Below are positions 33,806 to 46,652 of a stretch of DNA of 64,000 bases, one piece after another. A program made the position numbers and the translations under genes. Positions within the stretch are counted from its first letter, which is position 1. Each line of letters opens with the position of its first letter. The notes beneath the pieces are model-generated. The model was not told the DNA's origin, searched no databases, and was given only the letters and a program-made list of their open reading frames with translations. The DNA comes from Pogonophryne albipinna (Eukaryota; Chordata; Actinopteri; Perciformes; Artedidraconidae), in the NCBI GenBank assembly GCA_028583405.1, contig CM053253.1, positions 5,818,296 through 5,882,295 on the forward strand. The letters are read 5' to 3'.

Positions 33806-34565
33806 AGGTGCTAATTCGCTCAATTTTCAGGTCCAGGGGTGTTTCTCAATCTCGAGTAAAGCTGCTCCAGAGCCACTATCTCAAGCATACTACGTCATCG
33901 AGTGCCACCGAAGTACTGTTCCAATGTCCAGCATACTTGGAATTCTACCGAGCCCGGAGTACTTCGTTTGGAGACATTTTGAGGCTGCACATGTGTAGCC
34001 TCAGCGGTCTTAAAATCCCCACAATGCTTTGCGCACGGACCAATTTCCCCAAATCTGTGGCGGAAAATGTAAGGCGGGGCCTATCATATGACGCACACTT
34101 GCTCGCCTGTTCCACTCTTTGTTTTCCGAATGCCAGGAAGTATTCTTGCCTCGCTTCTGAAGCAAGTGACTCGGAAGACATGTGCTACCAAGCAAGCGTA
34201 CTCCATATTGAGAAACACCCCATATTTTAATGTTGTGCTTCTACTGTTTACATGCTTTCATCTTCCAAAAGCCCTTTATTTTCAATATTAAACAGCTCAA
34301 TTTTCTTTTGTACTTTTACTTAAAGAAAACATATTTTTTTCACCCTCTGTCTGAAACCAGAGCCCAGTCTGCTGTGATTGGTTAGCTGGTCGGCTCTGTT
34401 GTGATTGGTCAACTGCTAAGAGATGTCCCGTCCCTTAGCCTATCACGTGTTGTAGCGCTAGACAATAGAAGTGTTACATAGTGACGTCACTGTTACAGAA
34501 GTAAACAATGGAGTCCAATGAAGAAGTTTCAGGCAGGGGAAGTGTGGGATCCAAATCTGCATCAT
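33806..34565. mobile_element. TTAA MITE family E, copy with nested element
   Basis: Begins after TTAA 33802-33805 with AGGTGCTAATTCGCTCAATT and TTCAGGTCC. It is interrupted by the element at 33836-34221, then resumes with the CACCCTCTGTCTGAAACCAG block. The right end is unclear. Confidence 0.65.
33836..34221. mobile_element. 'GGGTGTTTCTCAAT' inverted-repeat element, copy 1
   Basis: Left end GGGGTGTTTCTCAATCTCGA, right end inverted GGGGTGTTTCTCAATATGGA. 386 bp. The copy at 59090 matches almost throughout, including CCCGGAGTACTTCG and GTGGCGGAAAATGTAAGGCG. Open frames over it are not genes. It may be hAT-like; the target duplication was not resolved. Confidence 0.85.
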
Positions 34566-34569
34566 AACT

Positions 34570-34720
34570 AAAGGTATTAAATATATGTAGTGAAGTAAAA
34601 GTACACTATTTACCTTTAAATAGAAGTACAAAGTAGCAAACAATGTAAATACTCAAGTAAGGTACAACTACCTCAAAATGGTACTTAAGTAAATCTTCTT
34701 TGTTACTTCACACCCATGTT
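34570..34720 (-). repeat. AAGTAC repeat, partial
   Basis: Short inverted fragment of the family (AAATACTCAAGTAAGGTACA). Confidence 0.65.
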
Positions 34721-34734
34721 CACACTACTGCACG

Positions 34735-35682
34735 TGACACCCAAACAAAAAACCCAAGGGAACTCAATCTAAATCACTTCTTTTTATTATTAAAAGTGCT
34801 ACAGTTTGCTATAACTCACTATCAATCTTGGTTATGAGAGGCGACCATAGTTGGAGCACAAATATGAGGAGGAGGGGACGTTTTGGAGAGGGGCCAGCCT
34901 CCGTCCCGGACCCCATGCATTCTGTCTTTCTTCTCTGTTTGTCAGCACTTCCAAACATGGCTACCTGCGGAGGGAACAGACAGGGAGACTCTCTCTTAGC
35001 CAGGCTCCTGTATATTATGTTTTTAGCATGCCTTGGATTTTTTCACAGCAGCCTAAGTTACTCCAAACAGAGCCGAGCAGTCCTGCTGATAGCGCGGCGG
35101 CCCTAAACAAACCTGTTGCTATGATACCGTCCCAAGTGGAGCAGAAGATGAAAGATTAATGCAAAGCAGTGGAGCTCATTACTTGCTGTTTTTCACACTA
35201 ATATTATAGCTGTGGTGCAGTGATTTGAAGGCAGACCTGGCAGCAAGGGGTCCCTTAACAGAAAAAGCAATGGGGGTTTTCCATTGGATTTTGAAATATT
35301 GCAGAAAATTTGCTGTGTTGCAAAAACACGTGTTTGTGATACTCACAGCTTTTGTTCAGCAGGATTATCTCCACATTTTTTACATTGTTTATATGATATG
35401 ACTTAAAATGTAAATGCAATAGCCAGAAGTAAAAAGCTAACGTTAGGCTATAAACAAACCACATCGCAGAGCATGGCTGAGCATCGCCACCGCTAAGCTA
35501 ATATTCACCACTAAGCTTATCACTAAGGTAATGTTCATAAACTCATGTTCGGAGTGATGAAATAGACTGATTTAGTCACTTGTTAGCAGCCACCGTTTCT
35601 ATGAAACATAGATGCTTTGGACATTCAATAGTGGGGTATTTACTGACATATTTTCTGTCATGAAACAAAACATTAAAATCTC
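34735..35682. other. Intergenic, no gene seen
   Basis: Open frames at 34828-35106 and 34851-35159 overlap each other in different frames and show no domain. No further repeats recognised. Confidence 0.5.
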
Positions 35683-35686
35683 TTAA

Positions 35687-36396
35687 AGTGCACCTATCAT
35701 GCAATGTATAGGCAATAGCATAGGTCTCAGATATATACAAATATATAAAAAACATGTCTATGAAGTGTTTTGCACAAAATACCAAACAGATCACCCATTC
35801 TAGCCATGCCTCATATCCCTCTATTTCACTTCCTGTTTCTAAAGTGCTGATTTGGGGTATAAAGCTTTAAAAAAGAAAAGAAAAATTGATTTAAAAAAGA
35901 AGGAGGGGGCTGAGATCATGCGGGACCCGGCAGCTACTGTCTAAACTAAATGCTGCCGTGATGAAACGCCATGTCATGGATTATCAAGGATTATCTCTGA
36001 AACAGTATGGAGCTCAAAGGCTTTCTCTCTTGTCGGTTATACCACAAGGTGAGTTCCTTTTTATTTCCTGCTTCTTCACACACATGCTCTCCAGTACAGG
36101 TTAGCTCTGAGTGTTAGCGATGCTAATGTAAACACCGACCATATTACGTCCAAAACAGTCGGGCATTGTTTCTGATAGCAACGTTTCTGATTGGGCCGTG
36201 GGTCCACATTTCAGATATTACGTCATATCGGACGCAAATCTGGATCAGCTCCGTTGTACCCCCGTTTTAGAGATTTGGGTACGGAGGAAAAGAGAGAGGG
36301 TTTTATTTTCTGACGCTGCGTGAGTTCCGACACACCGGGGACACATCTTTATGTATAAAAGACATCACAAAGTGCATTTTGCATGATAGGTCCCCT
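35687..36396. mobile_element. TTAA MITE family C, copy 1
   Basis: TTAA at 35683-35686 and 36397-36400. Ends AGTGCACCTATCATGCAATG and, inverted, AGGGGACCTATCATGC. Its left 150 bp (GTCTCAGATATATACAAATA, ACCAAACAGATCA, AAAGTGCTGATTT) is similar to the right part of the 37-bp-array MITE, so the two families are related. A diverged copy is at 55170. Confidence 0.85.
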
Positions 36397-36400
36397 TTAA

Positions 36401-37158
36401 GCATGTGTTAACCACATATCTTATTTCAGGCTTCTGACTAACACACCTTTCCATTTACTTCGACAAGGGAACTGGAATTGTTAGACGGCTCACTCATTTC
36501 CGGATACGAGGACTCATTCCTGCACCTCTTTATACTGTATGGTCCCTTTGATAAGGACCCACAGTATGTTTACAGTGTGGTATTGCTACATTTACTTGCT
36601 TACCTCTTCCATTGCTGGTGATCCACGCTGCATTTGATTGTTTTGCTGTCATCACAATGATTTGTCAGTGTGTTTTAAATGAAAAGAGACAGGTTTGAAT
36701 CACATGTGTTGCTTTCTGGTTGTTGTTTCGTCCTCTACATGAAATGTTTGGCTCAGCAGCTTAATTATTGCGCAAGAGAAAAACAGCACCACAAACACAG
36801 ATCATATTACCCTTATTTACCTGCACATTAAATGCCAAAACCACTTTTCCATTGCCCACGCAAACTGAATGTGTCACATCATCATCCGAGCGATCTTGCA
36901 TCAATGTTGTCAGGGCGGTTTTAAAATCAGACAGCAGCCATGTAAGTATTTTCAGCAATTTAGTTCTCAAATTGCAGCTGTCAAGTGCAATTGTGGCTTC
37001 CCTCAGTCAGGCATGGCTCCTAAAAAGGTTTCTGTCTCGTGTCTCCGTCATGTCCACATCTCTGCACGTATACAGGTTCACTCAGCAACCTCGGGCGCAA
37101 TTACACAAAAAGTTAAATGAGGACAAGGTAGACGTTAGAAACACTGGTCCAGCTTGAC
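36401..37158. other. Intergenic, no gene seen
   Basis: Apparently unique sequence with overlapping open frames in different frames (36761-37157). None has a recognised domain. Confidence 0.5.
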
Positions 37159-37159
37159 A

Positions 37160-38870
<1,711 letters not shown>

Positions 38871-39322
38871 CAGTGGTGGAAAGTACCTTTACTTAAGTAC
38901 ATTTGAGGTACTTTACCCGGGTATTTTCATTTTATAGCCTACTACTTTATACTTCAACTCTAATTAATTTCGGAAGCCAATTTAGATTTTTTTTAATCCA
39001 CTACATTTATTTTACAGATTTATTTACTAGTTACTGTATACATTCAGATTTTGACCAACAATACTAAGATAACACTTTTAAAAAATGATTATTTTGTAAA
39101 GATTAAACCATCCAACATTATATTTAACTAACTAAAACCACGAGTGGGCTACCATCAAATTAATTCGCTTTTTTTCTGCAATGATTACTTTTACACCTTA
39201 CTTTAAGTACATTTTAACACAAGTTAATACTTAAGTACCATTCTCAATGCAGTAGTTTTACTTATACAGTGTACTATTAGTACTTTTACTTAAGATTCTG
39301 AATTCTTTTTCACCCACTGTTT
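38871..39322 (+). repeat. AAGTAC interspersed repeat
   Basis: Starts CAGTGGTGGAAAGTACCTTT and ends near TTTCACCCACTG. It shares ATTTTGACCAACAATACT and AACCATCCAACATTATAT with the copy at 978 and forms a subfamily with it. Confidence 0.8.
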
Positions 39323-40063
39323 ATGCAACAGCAGCACTAAGCTCAGTTATTATGGAGAACATGTCAGACATCCAGAGTAATACTCCTCCCCATATGACAG
39401 ATGATTAGGCCTTAAATAGCCACTATTGACACTAATAAGGGCAAATATCCCTCATTATGTTTTCCACAAGTGATAGCAGAGGCTACTCATGCGTGGTGGG
39501 TTGGGCGGGGAGGAGACGGGACGACCCATGGGAATGAAAACAGCAGATCTGGTGATGTCCAGGGCCGGTAGCTCATGTCTGAGGGTGTGTCGAGTCTGAG
39601 GTCGATGATGGGGATAAGATAAGGCCCCGCAGCGATAAGGCTCCAGAGTTTGGAGGGCTGAGGGGCCTCAGAGTGATGAGGCAGGGAGGACATGATTAGA
39701 GTAACTGCTACCTGGGAAAAACATGGGTTTGGACCAATTACTACAAACTATAAACTACAGCTCTTATGATGTACTATTAGAGGAGACCTGACAGGTGCTA
39801 TATGTCTTGATTTAACTAAAGCTCAACATTATCTTCTTACAGATAAATCTTGATCCGCTTTACTTTATTAGTTTAGTTGCTTTTAAGTTTTAATAACAAA
39901 ACCAGTCTCTTCTATTAAAGGTAGGGTAGGTAAGAATGGAGAAACCAGCTCGAGTGGCTAGAATTTGAAAGTACACAACCTGAACAAATCTGCCACTTCC
40001 TTACAGAGCCCCTCCTCCAACACACACGAACGCGCACATGACCAATGAGGGCACGAGATAAGC

Positions 40064-41100
40064 TTCAATCAATCAATAGGATACGGCTGTAATAGGCCTA
40101 AGGCCTTTTAGTCGCTCATAAATAAATAAGTATATCACTGATTCTTTATTTACTATGGATGCTGGCAACAGTCACATAGTCCAAAGTGAAGGTGATGTTT
40201 GACCAGTAATAGTCGAGAAGGGACTTGAGACAGTTAACCGTCTTGGATGTGACAACGCTTTCTGGCAGATCATTCCACAAGTCAACCACACGCAGGCTGA
40301 ACAAGTTGCGGCGGATAGCCAGTCTTGAGTACTGTTTCTTCAACTTGAGGCAGTGTCCACGAGTCCTGGTGTTATAATCCCGTTGTAGTGGGCATGATGT
40401 TTTGTAGATGTTGTGGAGATATTTGAAAACTTCGATCATATCTCCCCTCGCCCTTCTATAATACATACTCGGGATCTTAAGACTTTGCAGTCGTTCTTGA
40501 TATGGTAGGTCCTTTAGTTCTGGAACCAGCTTCGTTGCCCTTCTCTGTATTTTCTCGATGAGCTCAGCATCCTTTTTGTACATGGGGGACCAAGCGACAT
40601 TCCCATACTCGAGGAGTGGCCGTACAAGAGAGATGTATAAACCACGTACTACGTCAGAGTCCAAATAATTGTATGATCTGCGGATCATTGCTAGGATACC
40701 ATTCGCTTTGTTACTTGCCCGACGGATATGGTCACTAAATGTCAGGGTATTGTCAACATTCACACCAAGGTCCTTTTCATTCTGAGTCTCGGATAGGTTT
40801 ATTGTGTTTGAATTATCACCCATATTATACTCATATTTTTGATTCAGAAAACCTAAGTGCATTACTTTGCACTTTGCTGCATTGAATTTGAGCTGCCAAC
40901 ACTCGGACCATCTTTGCATTTCTCTGAGATCTGACTGGAGTTTTTCTGCATCCTCTTTACACTTAATTTCCTTGAAGACTTTAGTATCATCTGCAAACAT
41001 CTGGACCATGGAGCTCACATTATCGGGTAGGTCGTTGATATAGAGGACAAACAGTGCAGGACCCAGGACACTACCTTGTGGAATTCCACTGAGAATTGGG
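40064..41100 (-). mobile_element. CR1/Jockey-type LINE fragment nested in MITE D
   Basis: Minus-strand element truncated at its 5' end within the RT core. The 3' end ends near TTGATTGATTGAAGC, a short (ATTG)n tail. GGCACGAGAT before and GGGCACAGAT after look like a diverged target duplication, and host MITE sequence continues on either side. Confidence 0.85.
40146..41098 (-). pseudogene. LINE reverse transcriptase C-terminal part, uninterrupted
   Basis: Reading on the minus strand from about 41098: [20 protein letters not shown], then the catalytic FADDTK, NAAKCKVMHLG, a conserved LVRPLLEYGNVAWSP stretch, IEKIQRRATKLV, and C-terminal LWNDLPESVV before the stop near 40146. About 316 codons with no stop, which suggests a fairly recent insertion. 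The N-terminal RT and endonuclease are absent, so it cannot move by itself. Clade (CR1, Jockey or Rex-like) not resolved. Confidence 0.88.
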
Positions 41101-41549
41101 CACAGATGGAAGGCTGACAGGCAGGTAGGCCATCCAGTTACTTTAGCCGGGCCGGCTCAGATGATTGGTCGTGCTTTTTACAGCGCCACGGCTTCCACAG
41201 GTGAATTTTTTGTATGTATTTATTGTCAAAGCATTTAATATATTCATTGCTATCGGGATGTTAAGAGCATTCCATGGAATATAACAAAAAGTGCTTCTGA
41301 AGTGAATTACCTCCCACCTTTAAATACCAATTAAATCCGATTAGGTAACTTCCCCCAAGTATGAATTGGTCGCTATTTTTCACTATTTTCACAATTGATC
41401 TTCCATAAAACCTTTTTAAAGGCAATAATATATATTTTTGGAGTAACTGAAGCTTTAAAAAAATAGTAGTTTAGACAAGAGTAGTATATTTTCCTCTGAA
41501 ATGGAGTCAAGTAGAGGTAAAATGGGACAAAAAATACATCGAACTTGCA

Positions 41550-41612
41550 TCAGAGTCAGAAAGAGGTTTATTGCCAGGTAGGTTCACACATACGAGGAAT
41601 TTGACTTGGATT
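41550..41612 (+). repeat. Retroposon tail fragment
   Basis: CAGAGTCAGAAAGAGGTTTA followed by TTGCCAGGTAGGTTCACACA and GAGGAATTTGACTTGG. The reverse complement is similar to 24873-24938. Confidence 0.65.
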
Positions 41613-41649
41613 ACTGGATTAAATGTACTTCTCCAACACGGTTTATTAA

Positions 41650-42766
41650 AGGGGGGGTAGGTAAATTTCAGAAACCGGCTCGAGTGCACTAAAATTTGAA
41701 AGTACACAGCCGAAAAGAATCCGCCCCTTCCTTCAGACTTCCTTACAGAGCACCTCCTCCAACACACATGAACGCGCACATGACTTAGGTTGGCTATATA
41801 GTTCAGGGGAATTGTAAACCATACAAAACCTGTCCAAGAGAAAAAGAGCGACCACGGCGTCAGATTTCAACTCTGTGTGTATGGGGGTTATTCCCTATCT
41901 TTATTCAAGAGCGTGGTATTTACATTTGAGAGCATACTTTATTGATTTCCTTCACTCAAACCCTGTCATCGCACCAAAGACAAACCAAAGAGTAACCGCC
42001 CTTAAGGGACGCTGTAATAAGTAAAACGAACGCACCCGCAAGGACACCTGGCCTCCTATTGGTTGAGGGATTTTGACAGGATTGTTGCACAAAAGTTTCG
42101 AGCGCGCAGAGAATAAATCTGAGAGCAGAAAAAATCCGTAAGCAGCAATATATCTGAGTGCAAGCGTACAGTTTGAGCAGAAGCAGAGCAAATCTAAGTG
42201 CAAGCAGGCACTATTTGAGTGCGAGGACAGGGTTTGAGGGAAATAAATACATAAAGTATGCTCTCAAATTTAAACACCACGCTCTTGAATAAAGATAGGG
42301 AATAACCCCCATAGGTGTGTTCCATCAGTTGTCGCCATCGTTGAAAAGCAACTCCGATATTGACTCTGGTTTGAATTCTCCTAGTTTCCACTTTGTTTTT
42401 GTTCCTAATTTGCTCCGTTACATTATTTCTTTTGCCACCAGTAGACGATGTTGAACCTAACTCTGCCATGGTGAAAGTGGCCGCCTGTTGCTGGCGAGTC
42501 ATTGAAGTACTGCTGCAATGCACGCCCAATGACGGCACGAGATACATTTGTGCGTGCACGAGATGGAAGGCTGACAGACAGGACGGCAATCCAATCCGAT
42601 TGGTCGTACTTTTTACAGTATTACGGCTTCCACAGATGAAATTTTTTTATGGATTTTTTGTCAAAGCACTTAAGATATGCATTGCTATCGGGATGTTAAG
42701 AGCATTCCATGGAATATAACAAAAAGTGTATCTCGAGCCGGTTTCTCAAACTTACCTACCCCCCCT
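41650..42766. mobile_element. TTAA MITE family D, copy B, with nested MITE
   Basis: TTAA at 41646-41649 and 42767-42770. Left end AGGGGGGGTAGGTAAATTTC; right end inverted AGGGGGGGTAGGTAAGTTTG, followed by GAGAAACCGGCTCGAG on both sides. Split by the element at 41882-42311. Confidence 0.9.
41882..42311. mobile_element. Nested MITE with TA target duplication
   Basis: Long inverted repeats of about 85 bp: left TGGGGGTTATTCCCTATCTT, right the same inverted, with CAAGAGCGTGGT and GAGAGCATACTTTAT continuing on both arms. Flanked by TA at 41880-41881 and 42312-42313. The TA duplication suggests a Tc1/mariner-type source. Non-coding. Confidence 0.88.
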
Positions 42767-42770
42767 TTAA

Positions 42771-43392
42771 ATAACTTGAAAATCATTCTTGTTAGGTTAT
42801 TATTAAGTTAAGTCATTAAATGTGAACTTGGGGAGGAATAACTTCCTTAAGCGAGGGAACCATACCTCAAACAAGCAGCAACAATGTGTCATTGCTGCCT
42901 CTGATTTAGTTTCTGTGATTGATGAGAAAGCAGCATGTTATGGAGATGTTCCATCCTCCGCAGTGCCATCAATTATCCTCAAGCTTAAGCGAACCCACTC
43001 TTCAGTAAAGATGGTGTTTCTGTCCTTGCGGGCTTGAGAAGAGACCTCCTTCCCTTTTCAGCTCAACTCTCTGAAACACCTCAGTCGCTGTCAGCGATCG
43101 TCCTCGCTCTGCAGGGAGAGCCCGTGTGGTTTTTTCATTACTCAGATCACGACAGTCAAACGGTTGTGTATATCCCGGCGGAGGCTGATCCAGTAGGCTC
43201 GTGAATGCCCAGGCGTCCATCCATTTGTTCATGTGTGATCTCATTTATCACACTTGTCACTCCCGGGGCAGCTATAATCTCCCAGAAGCTTTTAGTAGAA
43301 ATCCCGCTGACAGTGTTATTTGAAATGCTCTGTGATTATTCATAATAGAGTTTACACATTTGTTGAAAAGATGGAGGAACGCTTAATAGGGG
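42771..43392. other. Intergenic, no gene seen
   Basis: Unique-looking. The open frame at 43002-43244 (minus) shows no recognised domain. Confidence 0.5.
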
Positions 43393-43570
43393 GGTGTGTG
43401 GCGTAGTGGGTTGTCTGTATGTTCGGATCAGGGGGTCACAGGTTCAAACCCCACTGCAGTCAGCATGTCGTTGTGTCCCTGAGACCCTTCACCCCAAATT
43501 GTTTGTCCACAGTGTTGAGTATGTAAGTTGCTTTGTATAAAAGCGTCTAACAAGTGACATGTAATGTAAT
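43393..43570 (+). repeat. tRNA-derived SINE, copy 2
   Basis: GTGTGGCGTAGTGGG (box A-like), GGTCACAGGTTCAAACCCC (box B GGTTCAAACCC), the ACTGCAGTCAGCATGTCG body, and tail AAAGCGTCTAACAAGTGACA then TGTAATGTAAT. Confidence 0.88.
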
Positions 43571-44150
43571 AACTGTAAGGACAAAAATAACTTGTATCAG
43601 TTCTTACAAGGGAATCATTTTTTTCCACTGTTGTTCAGACTGTTGCCTGCCTGGTGTATTACTCCTTAAGACGCAGGGATATAATGAGATGGCTCGTGGG
43701 ATGAGGCGCTCAGTATGAAAAGGATTAAACACAAAACACCAGTGTACTTTCACACAGTTCACAGACTGCACACTATAATCTTCCAAATCCTGTCAAAATC
43801 CCAGGGATGTATACGGCAGCAAATATGCGCAGTCTCTGTGCGTTCCTCCTTTCTCCCACTGCGACTGCATCTGAATGAGAAAGAGCATCTCGATATGTTT
43901 TGGCAGGCCAATAAAAGTGAGAAAGTAATATCTGTGGACGTAACTCTTTTACCCTGAGACAGGTTTACAGTCTCGTGCTGGCAGGATGGATTCCTGAAAT
44001 AAACTTTCCAGACACAGGGAGTGAAAACAACTCCCTTTCTTTTGTGAGGGAGACGAGGCTCGGCCCGATATTCATCAGTGGGGATAACCTCTGACCCCAG
44101 AATCATATGACGCTGAGTGCTGGGGATCCTGCTGCAGCCAGACAGTCTGT
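43571..44150. other. Intergenic, no gene seen
   Basis: Unique-looking. The minus-strand open frame over 43759-44370 gets most of its length from the adjacent (CT)n tract. Confidence 0.5.
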
Positions 44151-44153
44151 CTG

Positions 44154-44156
<3 letters not shown>

Positions 44157-44196
<40 letters not shown>

Positions 44197-44211
44197 GTGT
44201 CTCTGTCTCTG

Positions 44212-44280
<69 letters not shown>

Positions 44281-44330
44281 CTCTGTCTCTGTCTCTCTCT
44301 CTCCCTCTCTCCCTCTCCCTCTCTCTCTTA
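44157..44330. repeat. (CT)n microsatellite, about 170 bp
   Basis: CT run broken by GTCTCTGT variants. The Arg/Glu-rich and Ser/Leu-rich open frames across it are artefacts. Confidence 0.97.
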
Positions 44331-44464
44331 CCGACACTTCTTCCCCCTTCCCTTTCTGCCCATCTCCCACTTTTTCCTCACTTTTCCTGCTATCTTAGGA
44401 CTGTGTGTAAATGGTTAGGGTGTCGATGTGCTTCTGAAACTCTACAGTGTTTCTAATTATAAAT

Positions 44465-44612
44465 TATTACACTACTTTCCTGTAGTGTGTCATATAGGTT
44501 TTTGTGCATGGCACCTACCTACCTACCTACCGACCGACCGACCGACCGACCTACCTACCTACCTACCGACCTACCTACCGACCTACCTACCTCTCTATCT
44601 CTCTATCTATTT
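44465..44612. repeat. MITE fragment followed by (ACCT)n/(ACCG)n
   Basis: 44472-44512 (TTCCTGTAGTGTGTCATATA then GGTTTTTGTGCATG) resembles 15735-15780 of MITE family E. A tetranucleotide run ACCT/ACCG then CTCTCTAT follows at 44513-44612. Confidence 0.75.
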
Positions 44613-44803
44613 TGATGATAAAATACATTTACTTGTATCAGTATTCTTTACACTGTCTAACATACACATAATAACCCCTGTTCCCCCTTAATGATGATCA
44701 TACAAATGTGCATCCCCTTGTCTTATGACACAGAACAAACCTGCTTTTATAAACTGAGGAAATCATGGAACATTTTAAATCTTAGAGAAATATCTCCCCT
44801 CTT

Positions 44804-44821
44804 ACCCCCCCCCCCCCCCCC
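44804..44821. repeat. Poly(C) run
   Basis: About 16-18 consecutive C residues; the length is likely uncertain in sequencing. Confidence 0.9.
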
Positions 44822-46652
44822 TTCTCCTCTTTCCACTCACCCGTCAGATACCAGCATGCAGACAAGACGCTGGGCTCTCACCGCCCCAAACAATCACCAT
44901 TAGGTGGGCCATGACAGAGCTTTTCCACACCGTGCGACGGACTGAAACAGCTGCTGACAGGCCCATCTCTCCCGGCCCGCTGCGGTCTGCTGCCATGCTC
45001 TGATTGTGACACCGGTTTTCGGATAAGGTACTCTCAGGACATACCTAAAGATGACAGCCCGATAAACAAAATACCTAATGGCTTTTCCTACATTTGATTC
45101 AATTTCCCCCAAGATCCAGGCACTGCTAAATTGTTTCCATCTCGCAGCACTGTACTCTTATCTGGTGATCACAGGTTAATAACCTTAACATGATGCAATG
45201 GATGTCAGTGTTGATGTATCGAATTTTTTTTCTTTTCTCTAACGGTAATTACAGAGCAATTATGGATAAATCTCAGCGTAGGATGCATTCATACTTTCAC
45301 TAATCCAGACATGGAGCCGCTAAACATGTAATTACCTTAAAAAAGAAGTATGCCCAATTTACATGCACTCAACAAAATGTAAGGGCAGATAATGTGGTGA
45401 TTTTCACCAAGATAACTACTGGGATCAGGTGTTTACGCACTACAGTAATCAGTGTTGAAGCATGTTGTGAAGAGCCTGTATAATGAACTCCAGCAATTAT
45501 AACAGTCATTTAATGTTCCCGTCGGCAGACTGTTACCTCACCTTTACTGCTATGGTGTTGACGTTGAATACAAATATGTGTACTCATGATGTATGGTGGC
45601 GAAATATGACATGTTTTGATGAAAAGGGGGCTTGCAGGTGGGTTGCAAAGTCCCCTCCTCCCTATGCTTACAGGAAAAAGCGACCAAGCCCGTATTGCAT
45701 ACATTGCTGTGCACTTCATAATTTGGCAACTGTAGTGTTTGATGCATTTCACTCAAGTGAGTCATGGTTGGAGTGGAGCCCCGTGCCAAGGAGGTGTTGG
45801 GTTTGAGTGTTCAGAATGAGGTGGAGAGCGTGAGGTGACATGTTCTGCTGGTACAGAGGATATGTGAGATACTCCTGTAATGAGTGCTTTGTGAGATAAT
45901 GGTATGCACGAGCCCGCCTCCTGCTACGTTCCTTCACACGGCTCCACGGGCAGTAACAGCCGGAGGAACAATGCCGAAACATGTCATGGAGACGACCTCG
46001 GGACGCATGTGGCGCTCGAGGAGGGGGTGGTGGAGCGGGTTGAGAAATATAACCTGATTTACACATGGCAGGTGATTGAGTTGCATTAGATAAAACTTAA
46101 GTACTCCTCTAAATCTGATCCAAACAAGACATCTCACTGGGTCTCTTATATATGTTAACGGATAGATCCAATCTTTTTGCATCCTTCATCATGTTCATAT
46201 TTGCCATCTAAAACCCAAATAACGTTTTTTTTAAGGCATTTCATAAAAGCCTTCATCAATCCGAGAAAATCAAGTGAGTATTTTCCAAAGTCACCCCTGT
46301 TTTAGCATCAAATTCTCTTTTTGTTTGAGTACAACGTAACTTTCTTTGCTACAAATGAACGCAACGTATTTTTTGCCGTTTAGGTTCCCATGGACAAATT
46401 GTTGGCAAATAGGTGATTATTTACCCATTTAGCAGTTACAGAGAAACATTTTTATATATTTGCAGTCATTTTTCCAGGCACCTATAGCAAAGAGAAAGTG
46501 AGCTAGAAGTCCATTATGTCCATAAAATACTGCATTTTTGCTCAGTTTTGGTCTCCTCCAACTCCTTATGCGGAATATGTTACTCTTTAGTTTCTAAATG
46601 CTTAATTTCGTTCTGCTGGTGGTCAAAGTTCAATTTGGTGCGAGGCTCATGC
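44822..46652. other. Intergenic, no gene seen
   Basis: Relatively unique DNA. 44820-45060 and 45900-46060 are GC-richer. Open frames at 45483-45806, 45749-46066 and 45904-46089 overlap on opposite strands without recognisable domains. Confidence 0.5.

Larger units (their letters stand above)
39919..41319. mobile_element. TTAA MITE family D, copy A, with nested LINE
   Basis: TTAA at 39915-39918 and 41320-41323. Left end AGGTAGGGTAGGTAAGAATG, right end AATTACCTCCCACCT. Split by a LINE at about 40064-41100. The two halves align with copy B (CACGAGAT, GATGGAAGGCTGACAG, GCATTCCATGGAATATAACA). Confidence 0.85.

Noticed and set aside
33808..34230. 140-codon frame, and its partner at 59360-59785
   Set aside because: Both lie in copies of the same inverted-repeat element and are not conserved as a protein between the copies.
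43759..44370. 203-codon minus-strand frame with Arg/Glu repeats
   Set aside because: Most of its length is the (CT)n microsatellite read in reverse; the rest has no known domain.
45904..46089. Possible exon of a unique gene in a GC-richer patch
   Set aside because: Frames are open on both strands, with no recognisable protein and no consistent splice sites.
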